A DNA stretch of 52,890 bases, from NCBI GenBank assembly GCA_964398955.1, contig CAYNOZ010000001.1:1-52890 (forward strand), written 5' to 3'. Below the pieces are notes generated by a model, which saw only the letters and a list, made by a program, of their open reading frames with translations, had not been told where the DNA came from and did not search any database. Shown here one piece after another: positions 26,981-36,544 of this stretch (positions are counted from its first letter, which is position 1; each line of letters begins with the position of its first letter). Source of the DNA: CAYNOZ01 sp964398955. Lineage in GTDB: Archaea; Methanobacteriota_B; Thermococci; Thermococcales; CAYNOZ01. Made by a program: the position numbers and the translations under genes.

Positions 26981-28156
26981 TTAAGTCACTATTTTCCTTA
27001 AATTATTCTCTTGTGATGCTAATTTTATTTCTAGCATTGAAAGATCCAGTGGGTCTTCTATTTTCCAATTGGAGGGCATTGGGTTGTCTTGCTGAGAATA
27101 TTTCATGTTTATGTATCTTAAATATGGAGATGTTGGCCCCATAGCTGGGTCTCCTGGTACTCTGAAACTTAAGTCGAATACGACGAATTCTGGCCTTTTC
27201 TCTTTATCTATCGGTATAGCGCCTTGGATGCCAATTGGACCTATCATCCCAGGAGGTACCTTATTTTCAATGGTTTTTATCAATTTTTCAGCATTTTCAT
27301 ACATAATTTCAATTTTTGATTCTCTTAATGTTTTTCCAGTGTGGCATATTTCTTCATTAGTTCTTTCGAAGTTCTTTTTTGATAATTCTAGTTGTAAATC
27401 TGCCGGTAATTTTCTATAACCGGTTTCATTTGTTTGTTCTCTGTCACTGAATCCTAGTAATTCTATATTGTTATCGAAGTTTTTTAAGGTGTATGTATGG
27501 AAGTTAGAGTTTATCATTGGTCCTATTATAAATTCTTCTATGGTTGCTTTTTTCAATCCTTCTTCACTTATTTCTTCGTTTTCAATTTTCTTTTTAGATT
27601 TTTCATAGTATTCTTGAGGGGTACTTGGGTAGAAGTACGCTCTTTCTAGTGGGTTGTCTTTTTGTTGTACTTTTACGACGGAAAGCCTGTCTATTTCGTC
27701 TGGATCATCAAATATTTTAGGAGATCTTACTCCGGCCTGTTCTAAAAGATAATATTGGTTTCTAGGTGGGGATGCATTTCTTTCTTCAGCTCTGAGCAGG
27801 TTTCTAGAACCATACAAGGGTATTTTGAATTGTTCTTCTATTTGATCTAATCCAGTGTAGACGACGAAGGATCTGTTAGGAATGAAAATAGTATTTTCCT
27901 TTTTTAGCATTTCTTGATTTTTTGTGGATAGTATATCCTTCCATTCTTCTAATAGTACTATCTTATCATATAATTGGTTGTTGTATTTTTGGTAAGTTTT
28001 TTCTCTACCTTTTTTCGCGAATAGTATTGTGGAGAATCCAGCTCTCTTTGCTGAGTATCCGATCGGTAAAGCTGAATGAGATCCAAAGATTCCGATACTC
28101 AAATTTTCAGAGTTATAATTTGAAGTTAAATTCTGTATTTCTGATCTCTTAATCAT
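26981..28156 (-). CDS. PurP paralogue (divergent ATP-grasp, DUF1246/DUF1297)
   Basis: A 391-residue paralogue of PurP. The N-terminal domain keeps GSHSALPIGYSAKRAGF and the tripartite ATP-grasp layout is recognisable. However, the Gly-rich ATP loop (GAKGGEGFF in PurP) reads QKDNPLERAYF, and the C-terminal catalytic FEISGRIVAGTN reads FDLSFRVPGDPAM. It therefore probably lacks normal formate-AICAR ligase activity; a structural partner of PurP or a different ligase are both possible. Such paralogues occur beside purP in several archaea. It is the last gene of the purine operon, 11 bases after purP. Confidence 0.78.
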   Translation of the reverse strand: MIKRSEIQNLTSNYNSENLSIGIFGSHSALPIGYSAKRAGFSTILFAKKGREKTYQKYNNQLYDKIVLLEEWKDILSTKNQEMLKKENTIFIPNRSFVVYTGLDQIEEQFKIPLYGSRNLLRAEERNASPPRNQYYLLEQAGVRSPKIFDDPDEIDRLSVVKVQQKDNPLERAYFYPSTPQEYYEKSKKKIENEEISEEGLKKATIEEFIIGPMINSNFHTYTLKNFDNNIELLGFSDREQTNETGYRKLPADLQLELSKKNFERTNEEICHTGKTLRESKIEIMYENAEKLIKTIENKVPPGMIGPIGIQGAIPIDKEKRPEFVVFDLSFRVPGDPAMGPTSPYLRYINMKYSQQDNPMPSNWKIEDPLDLSMLEIKLASQENNLRKIVT

Positions 28157-28167
28157 TTAATCACCTT

Positions 28168-29265
28168 TTAGTAAATAACTTTACTAAGCTCATTTTTCTC
28201 GAATCCTTGTTTTATTTCCCGAGCTATTCTACGCCCAGTTGACATAGGTTCTTCGAATAAGTACGAAGAATAAGGAGATCCTTTTGGATACAAGTTAGTT
28301 CCCGCTACTATTCTTCCAGAAATTTCAAAGACTGTGAATCCTCTTTTAGGATGATATACAGTTTCAAGACAGAACGGACCGAAAATTCCTGGGTTAAATA
28401 GTTTTTTAGAACTTTTTATTACATTTTCTCCCATTTCAACTAAATCAACTAGTAATTTTTCTCTAATTACTAGTGGTTCATTTCCTGTTACAGTATAATC
28501 AAAGAATTCTGTTGGTATATCTGGCAATCCTCTGTAGCTCTCATCTATTGGTTCAATTCTTCTATCCATCCCTAGAATTTCTATCGCTCCTTTATTGAGT
28601 TCTGCTCCTCTTTGATCATATAGAGAGTAAAAGTAGTGCGGATAATATCTTATACCAGGTATAAATTCCTGTATAGTAACATTTTTTATATCTTTTTCTG
28701 TTACAGTTCCTTTCTCTAACCTTTGCTTTAATTTCTGTTCGTAATCTTTTTCGGATTCTGCGATAAAGAACCCTTCTCCTCCTTTCGCTCCATCAAATTT
28801 TACGAATACAGTATTATCAATATTGGAAGGACTCTCATATTTTTTAGGTGTTTTTATTCCTGCTTTCTCTAACCATTCCATTTGTTTGTCTCTGCTTCCT
28901 TCCCATTTTAATGAGTCTCTATTACCATATATTGGAACATAAAAGTTTTCAAGTAGATTATTTGGTCCTACATATTCAACAAGTGACCCATGTGGTATGA
29001 TAATAGTGTTTTCTTCTATTAATTTTTCCTGATAATTTTCTTTGATTATATCGGAGAATTTATCAAGTACTATGAATTCATCTGGTTTTGCTCTAGAGAA
29101 GGCACTGTAAGCCCTTTTCCTTTCCTTAGTACAGATTCCAATAGTTTTGAAGCCTTCTAATTTGGCGCCATGAATTATTTGAAGGGCTGAATGAGAGCAT
29201 AGGACACCGATAGTTATATCATCGTAATCTTCTAAGATTTTATGAATTTCTTCTTTTTTTATCAT
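28168..29265 (-). CDS. purP: Formate-dependent AICAR formyltransferase PurP
   Basis: PurP (5-formaminoimidazole-4-carboxamide ribotide synthetase), 365 residues, the archaeal ATP-grasp enzyme that formylates AICAR with free formate and ATP to FAICAR. The N-terminal domain shows GVLCSHSALQIIHGAKLEGF (AICAR site). The ATP loop FVKFDGAKGGEGFF and the C-terminal metal-binding FEISGRIVAGTNLYPKG are intact. It follows purE by 12 bases. It is one of two formate-consuming steps encoded in this operon, the other being PurT. Confidence 0.95.
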   Translation of the reverse strand: MIKKEEIHKILEDYDDITIGVLCSHSALQIIHGAKLEGFKTIGICTKERKRAYSAFSRAKPDEFIVLDKFSDIIKENYQEKLIEENTIIIPHGSLVEYVGPNNLLENFYVPIYGNRDSLKWEGSRDKQMEWLEKAGIKTPKKYESPSNIDNTVFVKFDGAKGGEGFFIAESEKDYEQKLKQRLEKGTVTEKDIKNVTIQEFIPGIRYYPHYFYSLYDQRGAELNKGAIEILGMDRRIEPIDESYRGLPDIPTEFFDYTVTGNEPLVIREKLLVDLVEMGENVIKSSKKLFNPGIFGPFCLETVYHPKRGFTVFEISGRIVAGTNLYPKGSPYSSYLFEEPMSTGRRIAREIKQGFEKNELSKVIY

Positions 29266-29277
29266 CTCATTCTACCT

Positions 29278-29751
29278 CTAAAGTGAAGAAACTTCCTTAT
29301 CAGATTCTTCTAATTTTTTTCGCTCTTCTTCAAAATAATTCTTCAAATTTTGTTTTAGTTCTTCATCTTTCATAGAAAGTATCTCAATGGCATGAAGTGC
29401 AGCATTCTTCGGTTCTAAAATTGTTGAACATGGTACGTTAGACGGCATCCTCAAAGAAGAATAGATGTCTTCTTTATAACTTGAAATTACTGGACAATTT
29501 ATAACCGGAAAATGAGAGTTACCAGAGATCATAGGACCTATAGCATTAGATCTACCCGCTACAACTATGAAAATTAAATCATCATATTCCTTTTCATACT
29601 TCTCTAATGATTCAAGAACTTTTTCTGACATCTTATGACCAGAAAGAGCTCTAACCTCGTATTCCACATTAAAATTGTTGAATAATTCCCTAATTCCGCT
29701 AATATGATCTTTATCTTTCTTTGAACCCATCCAAATGATAACTTTACCCAC
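29278..29751 (-). CDS. purE: Phosphoribosylaminoimidazole carboxylase PurE, class II-like
   Basis: AIR carboxylase/N5-CAIR mutase family, 157 residues. The CO2/AIR-binding segment reads VVAGRSNAIGPMISGN (63-78), matching the class II (animal PAICS-type) AGRSNGLGPVMSGN pattern rather than class I AGGAAHLPGM. The SxSD loop is GSKKD (9-13) and the SAHR loop is SGHKM (37-41). Class II enzymes use CO2 directly, which agrees with the absence of purK here. It uses GTG as start, with GGTGATATA upstream, and sits between purC and purP. Confidence 0.9.
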   Translation of the reverse strand: MGKVIIWMGSKKDKDHISGIRELFNNFNVEYEVRALSGHKMSEKVLESLEKYEKEYDDLIFIVVAGRSNAIGPMISGNSHFPVINCPVISSYKEDIYSSLRMPSNVPCSTILEPKNAALHAIEILSMKDEELKQNLKNYFEEERKKLEESDKEVSSL

Positions 29752-29755
29752 TATA

Positions 29756-30781
29756 TCACCTCTTAATTTTTTCCATCTTATTAACTACGCTATCCAAGGA
29801 AGAAACATCAAAAAAGTTATTTTCAGTCCATTTATTAGCTCCAGATTTGTACAATAACTCTGCAATCTTTAAGATTTCTGAATCTAACGGTTTTGGATTC
29901 ATTCTACAAAGTGATTTCCAATCATCCGTACCTTTATCCTTTGCTTCTTTTTTAGCTCGATTAATTTCTTCATACCAAGCAGAGTTATTCTCTTTGTACC
30001 ATTTTCTTAAAAATTCTTTAGAAATTTGTTGACCAGAGTAGGAGAATCTGTTCTCATCAAAAGTTCCAACTACATCAGCTAGAATAACTTCTCCATCCGA
30101 ATAGATAAACTCAACTTTCCCATCTTCATGATTAAATCCATTCTCTTCAGCTTTTTCAGTAATTATTTCATTAATTTTCTTAGCCTTTAATTTCAAATCT
30201 TCGAATTCATTCTCTGATAAGTTAGAAATTTTGATAGCTTCTTCTGGATCAAGATATCTATCTTTTTCTTCTAATTTTGTAGAGAATTCTATAATTGGAT
30301 CTTCAACTTTTACTTTCTCATCCGGCCACTCATTTTGATCCAGTCCTACCTCTTTCGGTGAATTTCTTCTCCTAAAGGAACTACCTAAAGGGATTGTGTT
30401 CCTGAATATGACCTCTAAAGGAATTAGAAAATTATTTTTATCTTTCAAATCTTCGTATTCGTATTCACCTTTTCTGTATTCTACTTTAGGTTTATACGCC
30501 AAGTCAACCGTCATTTTATTTGAAGGCTTTTCAAGCTCTGAAACTTTTTTTACTTCATTATTCTTCATTAATCCATTATAATGAGTTTTAATGCCATTTT
30601 TTTGTAGAAATTCAAAATTATACGCTCCCATCACTGCTAAAGCCTTTCCTTTACCTGGTATTTTATTAGGCATTTCCCCCCAGTCAAAAACTGAGTACCT
30701 ATCAGAGAATTCAAAAACTGCTTTTCCAACTTCATCTTCAGTGGCTTCTTCATCAATTCTAATATCTTTAACAGATCCCAT
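29756..30781 (-). CDS. purC: SAICAR synthetase PurC
   Basis: Phosphoribosylaminoimidazole-succinocarboxamide synthase, 341 residues. Recognisable segments are FEFSDRYSVFDWGEMPNKIPGKG split over residues 28-50, the conserved IPLEVIFRN (about 121-129), GSSFRRR and DFIYSDGEV-like VEFIYSDGEVILADVVGTFDENRF. It is longer than the 240-residue bacterial form, like haloarchaeal and eukaryotic-type enzymes. It starts 4 bases downstream of the purM stop. Confidence 0.92.
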   Translation of the reverse strand: MGSVKDIRIDEEATEDEVGKAVFEFSDRYSVFDWGEMPNKIPGKGKALAVMGAYNFEFLQKNGIKTHYNGLMKNNEVKKVSELEKPSNKMTVDLAYKPKVEYRKGEYEYEDLKDKNNFLIPLEVIFRNTIPLGSSFRRRNSPKEVGLDQNEWPDEKVKVEDPIIEFSTKLEEKDRYLDPEEAIKISNLSENEFEDLKLKAKKINEIITEKAEENGFNHEDGKVEFIYSDGEVILADVVGTFDENRFSYSGQQISKEFLRKWYKENNSAWYEEINRAKKEAKDKGTDDWKSLCRMNPKPLDSEILKIAELLYKSGANKWTENNFFDVSSLDSVVNKMEKIKR

Positions 30782-30785
30782 TAGA

Positions 30786-31877
30786 TCACCTTAACTCAAT
30801 TTTTTTATTTTCTAAGCCTTTACTTTGTATCTCAATTCTATTATTATTTTGAATTACTTCTCCAACAATTTTTGATTTTAAATTATGAGATTTAAGAATT
30901 TCAATAACATTTTCAGGTTCTGGAGTTGTAATAAAAAAGCATTGGCCCATATTCCAAGTTTTATAAGCTTCTTCTTCCGATACAGGACCTAATTCTTGAA
31001 GTTCTAAGAATTCTTTATGTGGTTCAAAAAGATCATCAATTTTTACTCCTAAATCATTCTTAAGAATTCTTTTAAAGTTTAGAATACCCCCACCAGTTAC
31101 ATGAACAATTCCTGTAACCTTGGCCTTACTTTTTTCCTTGTAACCTCCAAAAAGATCTACTAAACCTTTAGCACAAATAATTGAAGGCTTTAACAGTTTT
31201 TCTCCCCATGTCTCAGAATCAAGTTTTATTTCGTGCCAATTCTCACCAAAATTATCCTCACAGATTTTTCTAGCTAATGTAAGTCCATTACTTCTCATGC
31301 CATTACTCTTAATTGCAACAATTTTATCTTCTTTAGAGATTTCAGTCCCATCAATTTTTTTACCTTTTTCTAAAACTCCTAGAACATCTGCGTTCCAAAT
31401 ATATGGAGTTTTATATCCTTTAACTTGATCCACTAATTCAGCTATTTCCCCTCCTACCATAGCTATCCTTGCTTTTTTACAAGCTTTCGATAATCCTTCC
31501 ATGAGTTCCTTGATGACTTCGATATTCATCTTCTTAATATCTAAGGTGTTAGTTGCCACAAAAGGCTCTGCTCCAATCGAAACTGTATCTCCTACATTCA
31601 TTGCTATTAAATCATTAGCTATTGTATCATGTTTACCAATTCTCTGAGCTATTAAAGCTTTAGAACCTATTCCATCGGAATTTTTCACTAAATACGATTC
31701 TTCTAAATTATCAACTCGTATTGGTGCTGTAAAACCTTCTTCCCATTCTTCAGGTTTTCCAAATCTCCCATTCCTATTCTTATAGGTTTTCAAGCAAGTT
31801 TCATAAGCGATTTTAGAACATTTATCTCCTAATGAAACATCAACTCCTGAATCCTCATAACTGAATTCATCTTTCAT
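30786..31877 (-). CDS. purM: AIR synthetase PurM
   Basis: Phosphoribosylformylglycinamidine cyclo-ligase, 363 residues, closing the imidazole ring with ATP. The PurM-type N-terminal segment YEDSGVDVSLGDK, LVKNSDGIGSK, ANDLIAMNVGDTVSIGAEP and the HVTGGGILNFKRIL segment of the C-terminal domain are all present. The ATG overlaps the purQ stop by 4 bases, so translation is probably coupled. Confidence 0.95.
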   Translation of the reverse strand: MKDEFSYEDSGVDVSLGDKCSKIAYETCLKTYKNRNGRFGKPEEWEEGFTAPIRVDNLEESYLVKNSDGIGSKALIAQRIGKHDTIANDLIAMNVGDTVSIGAEPFVATNTLDIKKMNIEVIKELMEGLSKACKKARIAMVGGEIAELVDQVKGYKTPYIWNADVLGVLEKGKKIDGTEISKEDKIVAIKSNGMRSNGLTLARKICEDNFGENWHEIKLDSETWGEKLLKPSIICAKGLVDLFGGYKEKSKAKVTGIVHVTGGGILNFKRILKNDLGVKIDDLFEPHKEFLELQELGPVSEEEAYKTWNMGQCFFITTPEPENVIEILKSHNLKSKIVGEVIQNNNRIEIQSKGLENKKIELR

Positions 31878-32689
31878 TTTAACTCCTCTTTAATGTATTC
31901 AACAGCATTTTCGAAGATTTTAACTCCTCTACCAGTTTCTGACCTATTTTGATCTTTTTTAAGGCGCCAGTTTGGTTCATTGAAAGAATAACGAAAAGCT
32001 TCAGGATGGGGCATTAACCCAAGTATTCTACCAGTCTCATCGCAAACTCCTGCAATATCTCTTATAGCCCCATTAGGATTATAAGGAAATTCTCTGTCAG
32101 CTTTTTCACCATTAGATTTCGAATATCTCAAAGGTGCTTGATTATTTCCCTCTAATTCATTCAATATTTGCTCTGAGGCTACGAACTTTCCTTCAGCATG
32201 TCTTATGGGTAAATGTATTTTATCGATATCTTTTAAGAAAATGCAATTAGAATCTTCGACTTTGAGATAAGTCCATTTATCTATAAATCTTCCAAGATCA
32301 TTATAAGTTAGTGAAATCTTTTGTTTTTGAGTATTACTAGAAGGTAAAAGAGGATACTTTGCAAGAACCTGAAATCCATTGCAAATTCCTAAAAGTAATT
32401 TACCATCTTTCACAAATTGTTCTATCTCCTCTGATAAATTTGTTCTTAATTTATTGGCTAAAATCTTTCCAGCAGAAATTGCATCGCCGTGAAGAAAACC
32501 TCCAGGAATAACAATTAATTCAGATTTCTGGAGAATTGAACTATCATTTATTAGATCATTAATATGATCTTTTTTTACTTTAATTTCGGTGTTGTCAATA
32601 TTCTTTTTTTTAATAGCTGTCTCCATAGTTGAAATTGTTTCCAAGTCACAATTAATTCCATAACCATGTAAGATCGATATTCTGATCAT
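31874..32689 (-). CDS. purQ: FGAM synthase glutaminase subunit PurQ
   Basis: Glutamine amidotransferase subunit of phosphoribosylformylglycinamidine synthase, 271 residues. The catalytic triad is visible as Cys in LLGICNGFQVL (about 102) and His-Glu in LMPHPEAF (about 231-233). It is longer than the usual 225-residue PurQ; the longer version generally goes with the fused PurS-PurL type that precedes it. It overlaps purL by one base and purM by 4. Confidence 0.95.
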   Translation of the reverse strand: MIRISILHGYGINCDLETISTMETAIKKKNIDNTEIKVKKDHINDLINDSSILQKSELIVIPGGFLHGDAISAGKILANKLRTNLSEEIEQFVKDGKLLLGICNGFQVLAKYPLLPSSNTQKQKISLTYNDLGRFIDKWTYLKVEDSNCIFLKDIDKIHLPIRHAEGKFVASEQILNELEGNNQAPLRYSKSNGEKADREFPYNPNGAIRDIAGVCDETGRILGLMPHPEAFRYSFNEPNWRLKKDQNRSETGRGVKIFENAVEYIKEELK

Positions 32690-35658
32690 TAGAAATCACC
32701 GAAAGTTTTCTTATAAGATTTTTTTAATTCTTTTATATTTTCTTCTATTATTTGATCGCCTTTAATTCCTTTTACTGTTAAAATTTTTGAAGAACGTATA
32801 CTTCCTATCTTTGAATGAGGTATATCTTTCATTAATTTCTCAAAAGAACGTTTTTTCTCAGGTTTGATTGTTACAATGAATCTGGAAGGTGTTTCGGAGA
32901 ATAGTATCTTATCATCTCTTTCTAAAGTAGTTGGAACCTTTGAAAGATCTACTTTAAGACCTTTATCTCCTGCCATAGCTTTTTTAGCTAAAGAAATACC
33001 TAACCCACCTCTGTAACATCCAGTGCAACTCTCTAACAGTTCTTTTTCAGTAGCTTCTGATATTGCTTTGTATATGTCATAAGATTCTTCGGGATCCACT
33101 TTTGGAACATTTAATCCTATCTCATCCTTCATTTCATAATATTCAGAGGCTCCAAGTTCATCCTTAGTTTCTCCAATAACGTAAATCAAATCTCCACTAG
33201 AATTCGGAGTTAAACTAATAGATTTTGAAACATCTTTAACTTTTCCAAGTGCCGCAAACTGAAGAGCTGGAAGACCTGAAACCTTCTCAGTTTCTCCATC
33301 AGAGTTTTTTAGTTCTCCTCCTATGAACATTGAGTCTTTTCCAGAGATACAAGGGGTTTCAAATTTCTTAGTAAATTTGTAAAGGGCCTTATTCGCTCTT
33401 ACTAACTTTCCTAGATTTTCTTTTCCCTCTGGATTGTCTTCACTCTGAATGGAGTTAGGCCAGCAGAAATTATCATTTAAGGCAATATAGTCAATTGAAG
33501 CTCCTACAGATAAAATTCTTCTTATTGATTCATCTAGAGAAGATGCTGCCATCCAATATGGATCTATTTGAGAATACTTGAAGTTATTACCAAGTGACAA
33601 TGCTAAACCAGATTTATATTTTTTTAAAGGTTTTATAACGGATGCATCAGATTTTACATCATTTTTAATTCCTACATATGGTTTTATAACTGAAGTTCCT
33701 TGTACTTCATGGTCATATTGTCTTTGAATCCATTCCTTTGAGGCTATATTTTTTCTCGAAAGCATTTCTTTAAGAAAATTATTATAATTTTCTGGAGATT
33801 TTATTTCTGGTTCTTTTCCGTATTCAGGATTCCATTCAGCTTTTAATTCAAATCTTGGAAATTTTTTATGTAAGAATTCCATATCTAAGTAAGCAACTGT
33901 TTCTCCGCGGTATAGGACGTGGAATTTTCCAGTATTTTTATATTTTCCAATTGAGGTAATTTCAACATCATGTTTCTTCGCCAATTTTTCTAATTCTTTG
34001 ATTTTCCCTGGATCTACGCCTAGAATCATTCTTTCTTGTGATTCCGATATTATTATTTCCCAAGGGTCTAATCCTTTATACTTTAGAGGTACTTTATCAA
34101 GATGTAATTCACATCCGTTGCTGAATTCTGCAGTCTCTCCAACTGCTGATGATAGTCCTCCCCCTCCAATATCCCAAGTCAGCTTATATAATCCTAAATC
34201 TCTTGCTTCTATCATAAAATCATGGACTTTCTTCTGGGTGAATGGATCTCCTATTTGTACGTGACTAGCAGTTATATGCTCTCCAAATTCTAATGAAGAT
34301 TCTGTAACCCCATGAATACCATCTTTACCTACTCTTCCTCCTATCATTACTATTAGATCATCTTCTTCGACGTCTTTCTCCCAACTTTGTTCTTCATTTA
34401 TCTCTTTGGGCATTAAACCTACAGATCCAACGTATACCAAAGGTTTACCTAAGAAACTATTGTCATATTTAGAATAACCATAGATTGTTGGAACTCCAGA
34501 TTTGTTCCCTCCATCTCGTACACCTTCCACTACTCCTTCTAGCAATCTTCTTGGAGGTATTTCTGGATTTAAATTTCCATCATAAAATGGGTCTGGAGTA
34601 CAGAATCCATATGAACCTGCTATTAACTTTGATCCTTTTCCAGCTCCTAATATGTCCCTATACACTCCTACTATGCCTGTTTCAGCTCCACCATAAGGTT
34701 CTTTAGCAGATGGAGAGTTATGTGTCTCAAATTTCATCGAAACAGCCCAGTCATCATTAAACTCTATAACTCCTGCATTATCCCAAAAAACAGATAATAT
34801 CCAATCTTTATCGATTTCTTCAGTACTTCCTTTAATATAAGTGTTGAACAAGGAATTAATTGTAACTTTTTCCTCAGTAACCTTATTAACATAATTGATT
34901 TCGCTGTTGAAAATCTTGTGTTTACAATGCTCTGACTGCGTTTGGGCTATTATTTCAAGCTCTACATCAGTTATTTTACCAGATAAACCATAATCAGCTC
35001 TTTCATTCATAAACAAACTTTGGTCAAAATGATCTTTTATAGTTCTTATCTCATTAATATTCAAATCAAAATTTCTTTTTTCACAAATCTTTTCAAGTTT
35101 TTTAACACTCATATCTGAAATATTAAACTTCTTTAGATTTGTATTTTCATTTAATTTAACCTTAGGAACTTTATTTTTAATATCATCTTTTTCAAATTCC
35201 TCTTTAGTTAAAATCTCAGTTTTGTTAATAAGATCGTTCGATAATAAATCATTAGCTATCTCTTCAACGTCCTCCCTGTCTAAATTTCCTTTTACATAAT
35301 AATTTTTAGCTGTATATACATCTCCATCAATATCAGCATCTAAAAGTTCATTAATAGCATCTTCAGATCTCTCAGCCACATTATCTTTAACTCCGGGTAA
35401 GAACCCTACAAAAATAAGCCAATCAAAATCATCAAAAATAGGTGAAGAATAAGATCCCTTCTGAGTTACAGGATCAACAAAAATCTGATCCTTAATCTCA
35501 TTTAAATCCTTAGAATCTAAATCCATGTCAAATAAGTAAACATCGCTAATATTAATTGAGTTGATCTCAGTAAAATATTTATTGACTTTCTCTTCAAGAC
35601 TAGTAGCTCTTGCATCTTCAAATTCCTTCTTAAATACCACTTCTAATTCATGAACCAT
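32689..35658 (-). CDS. purL: FGAM synthase PurL with fused PurS-like N-terminal domain
   Basis: Phosphoribosylformylglycinamidine synthase, 989 residues, far longer than the 720-residue archaeal PurL. Residues 1-150 look like a PurS-type region (FDWLIFVGFLPGVKDNV, YVKGNLDREDVEEIANDLL) as in bacterial PurSL fusions. The PurL core follows: AQTQSEHCKHKIF, FETHNSPSAKEPYGGA, the DIGGGGLSSAVGE segment and CISGKDSMF. No separate purS is seen. A GTG at 35661 precedes ATG 35658; a GAGGAG site upstream suits the ATG. It overlaps the pfkB stop by 11 bases. Confidence 0.95.
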   Translation of the reverse strand: MVHELEVVFKKEFEDARATSLEEKVNKYFTEINSINISDVYLFDMDLDSKDLNEIKDQIFVDPVTQKGSYSSPIFDDFDWLIFVGFLPGVKDNVAERSEDAINELLDADIDGDVYTAKNYYVKGNLDREDVEEIANDLLSNDLINKTEILTKEEFEKDDIKNKVPKVKLNENTNLKKFNISDMSVKKLEKICEKRNFDLNINEIRTIKDHFDQSLFMNERADYGLSGKITDVELEIIAQTQSEHCKHKIFNSEINYVNKVTEEKVTINSLFNTYIKGSTEEIDKDWILSVFWDNAGVIEFNDDWAVSMKFETHNSPSAKEPYGGAETGIVGVYRDILGAGKGSKLIAGSYGFCTPDPFYDGNLNPEIPPRRLLEGVVEGVRDGGNKSGVPTIYGYSKYDNSFLGKPLVYVGSVGLMPKEINEEQSWEKDVEEDDLIVMIGGRVGKDGIHGVTESSLEFGEHITASHVQIGDPFTQKKVHDFMIEARDLGLYKLTWDIGGGGLSSAVGETAEFSNGCELHLDKVPLKYKGLDPWEIIISESQERMILGVDPGKIKELEKLAKKHDVEITSIGKYKNTGKFHVLYRGETVAYLDMEFLHKKFPRFELKAEWNPEYGKEPEIKSPENYNNFLKEMLSRKNIASKEWIQRQYDHEVQGTSVIKPYVGIKNDVKSDASVIKPLKKYKSGLALSLGNNFKYSQIDPYWMAASSLDESIRRILSVGASIDYIALNDNFCWPNSIQSEDNPEGKENLGKLVRANKALYKFTKKFETPCISGKDSMFIGGELKNSDGETEKVSGLPALQFAALGKVKDVSKSISLTPNSSGDLIYVIGETKDELGASEYYEMKDEIGLNVPKVDPEESYDIYKAISEATEKELLESCTGCYRGGLGISLAKKAMAGDKGLKVDLSKVPTTLERDDKILFSETPSRFIVTIKPEKKRSFEKLMKDIPHSKIGSIRSSKILTVKGIKGDQIIEENIKELKKSYKKTFGDF

Positions 35659-36544
35659 CACAAATCAACTCCTCTGAAACATCTTTAATTTCAATAATAG
35701 CTCCATGACTTTTTATTGATGCTTTCGCCATTTTATTACCTAAATTCATACATTCAACTATATTTTCACCCTTTAGTAATCCTAAAATAAATCCTGAAAT
35801 GAAAGAATCACCTGCACCAGTTGTATCCACAGCAGAAGAACTTTCAATTGATATAAATTCACTAAATTTTTTATTCCTAATAAATGAACCATTTTTACCT
35901 CTGGTGACTATAACATTATCAGATCCTAAATCAACTAAATCTTCAGAAGCCTTCTCAAAACTTTTTCCAGTCAATAGCTCTGCCTCATCTTCATTCAAAA
36001 ATAGAAAATTAGCCCTTTCAATAAAATTTCTTAACTCAGATAATTCTCTCTTAGCGTATAAATGACCTGGAGAAAATATCAAACCAATCTGATCAGGTAT
36101 TTCATCAATCAATTGTCTTTGAATATGGAACTGTTTTTCATCGGCAAATGAACTTATTAGCACATATTTAGAATCAAAAAGATACTCTTTTGAAATATCT
36201 TTTAGTTTTAATTCATTATTGGCTCCAGAATCTATAAAAATCGTTCTTTCACCATTCCGATCTATAAAACAAATGGTTTTACCCGTTTCACTATCTTTAA
36301 CTTCTACTCCTTCCCTATCTATCCATTCAAAAGAATCTTCAAGAATTTTTGATTCATTACCGATAGCTCCAACATATCCTACATTATAACCAATTTTACC
36401 TAAATTAACACAGGTATTCAGGCCTGATCCACCTTGAAACTCGCCTATTTTTTTACATGTGGATTCTGTTCCTGATTCAGGAAATTTAGAAATTCTAAAA
36501 ATATGATCTATGTTAATAGCGCCGAAACCTGTTAGATCCTTCAA
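35648..36544 (-). CDS. PfkB-family sugar/nucleoside kinase
   Basis: A 298-residue ribokinase-type (PfkB) kinase. The N-terminal FGAINIDHIFRI, the double-Gly QGGSGLNTCVNLGKIG (38-53) and the C-terminal anion-hole/catalytic motif DTTGAGDSFISGF (about 238-250, catalytic Asp in GAGD) are intact. The substrate is unknown. In this operon a role in ribose or purine nucleoside phosphorylation is a reasonable inference. The start is a TTG preceded by AGGTG, overlapping the upstream HAD-gene stop by 4 bases. Confidence 0.85.
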   Translation of the reverse strand: MKDLTGFGAINIDHIFRISKFPESGTESTCKKIGEFQGGSGLNTCVNLGKIGYNVGYVGAIGNESKILEDSFEWIDREGVEVKDSETGKTICFIDRNGERTIFIDSGANNELKLKDISKEYLFDSKYVLISSFADEKQFHIQRQLIDEIPDQIGLIFSPGHLYAKRELSELRNFIERANFLFLNEDEAELLTGKSFEKASEDLVDLGSDNVIVTRGKNGSFIRNKKFSEFISIESSSAVDTTGAGDSFISGFILGLLKGENIVECMNLGNKMAKASIKSHGAIIEIKDVSEELICDGS

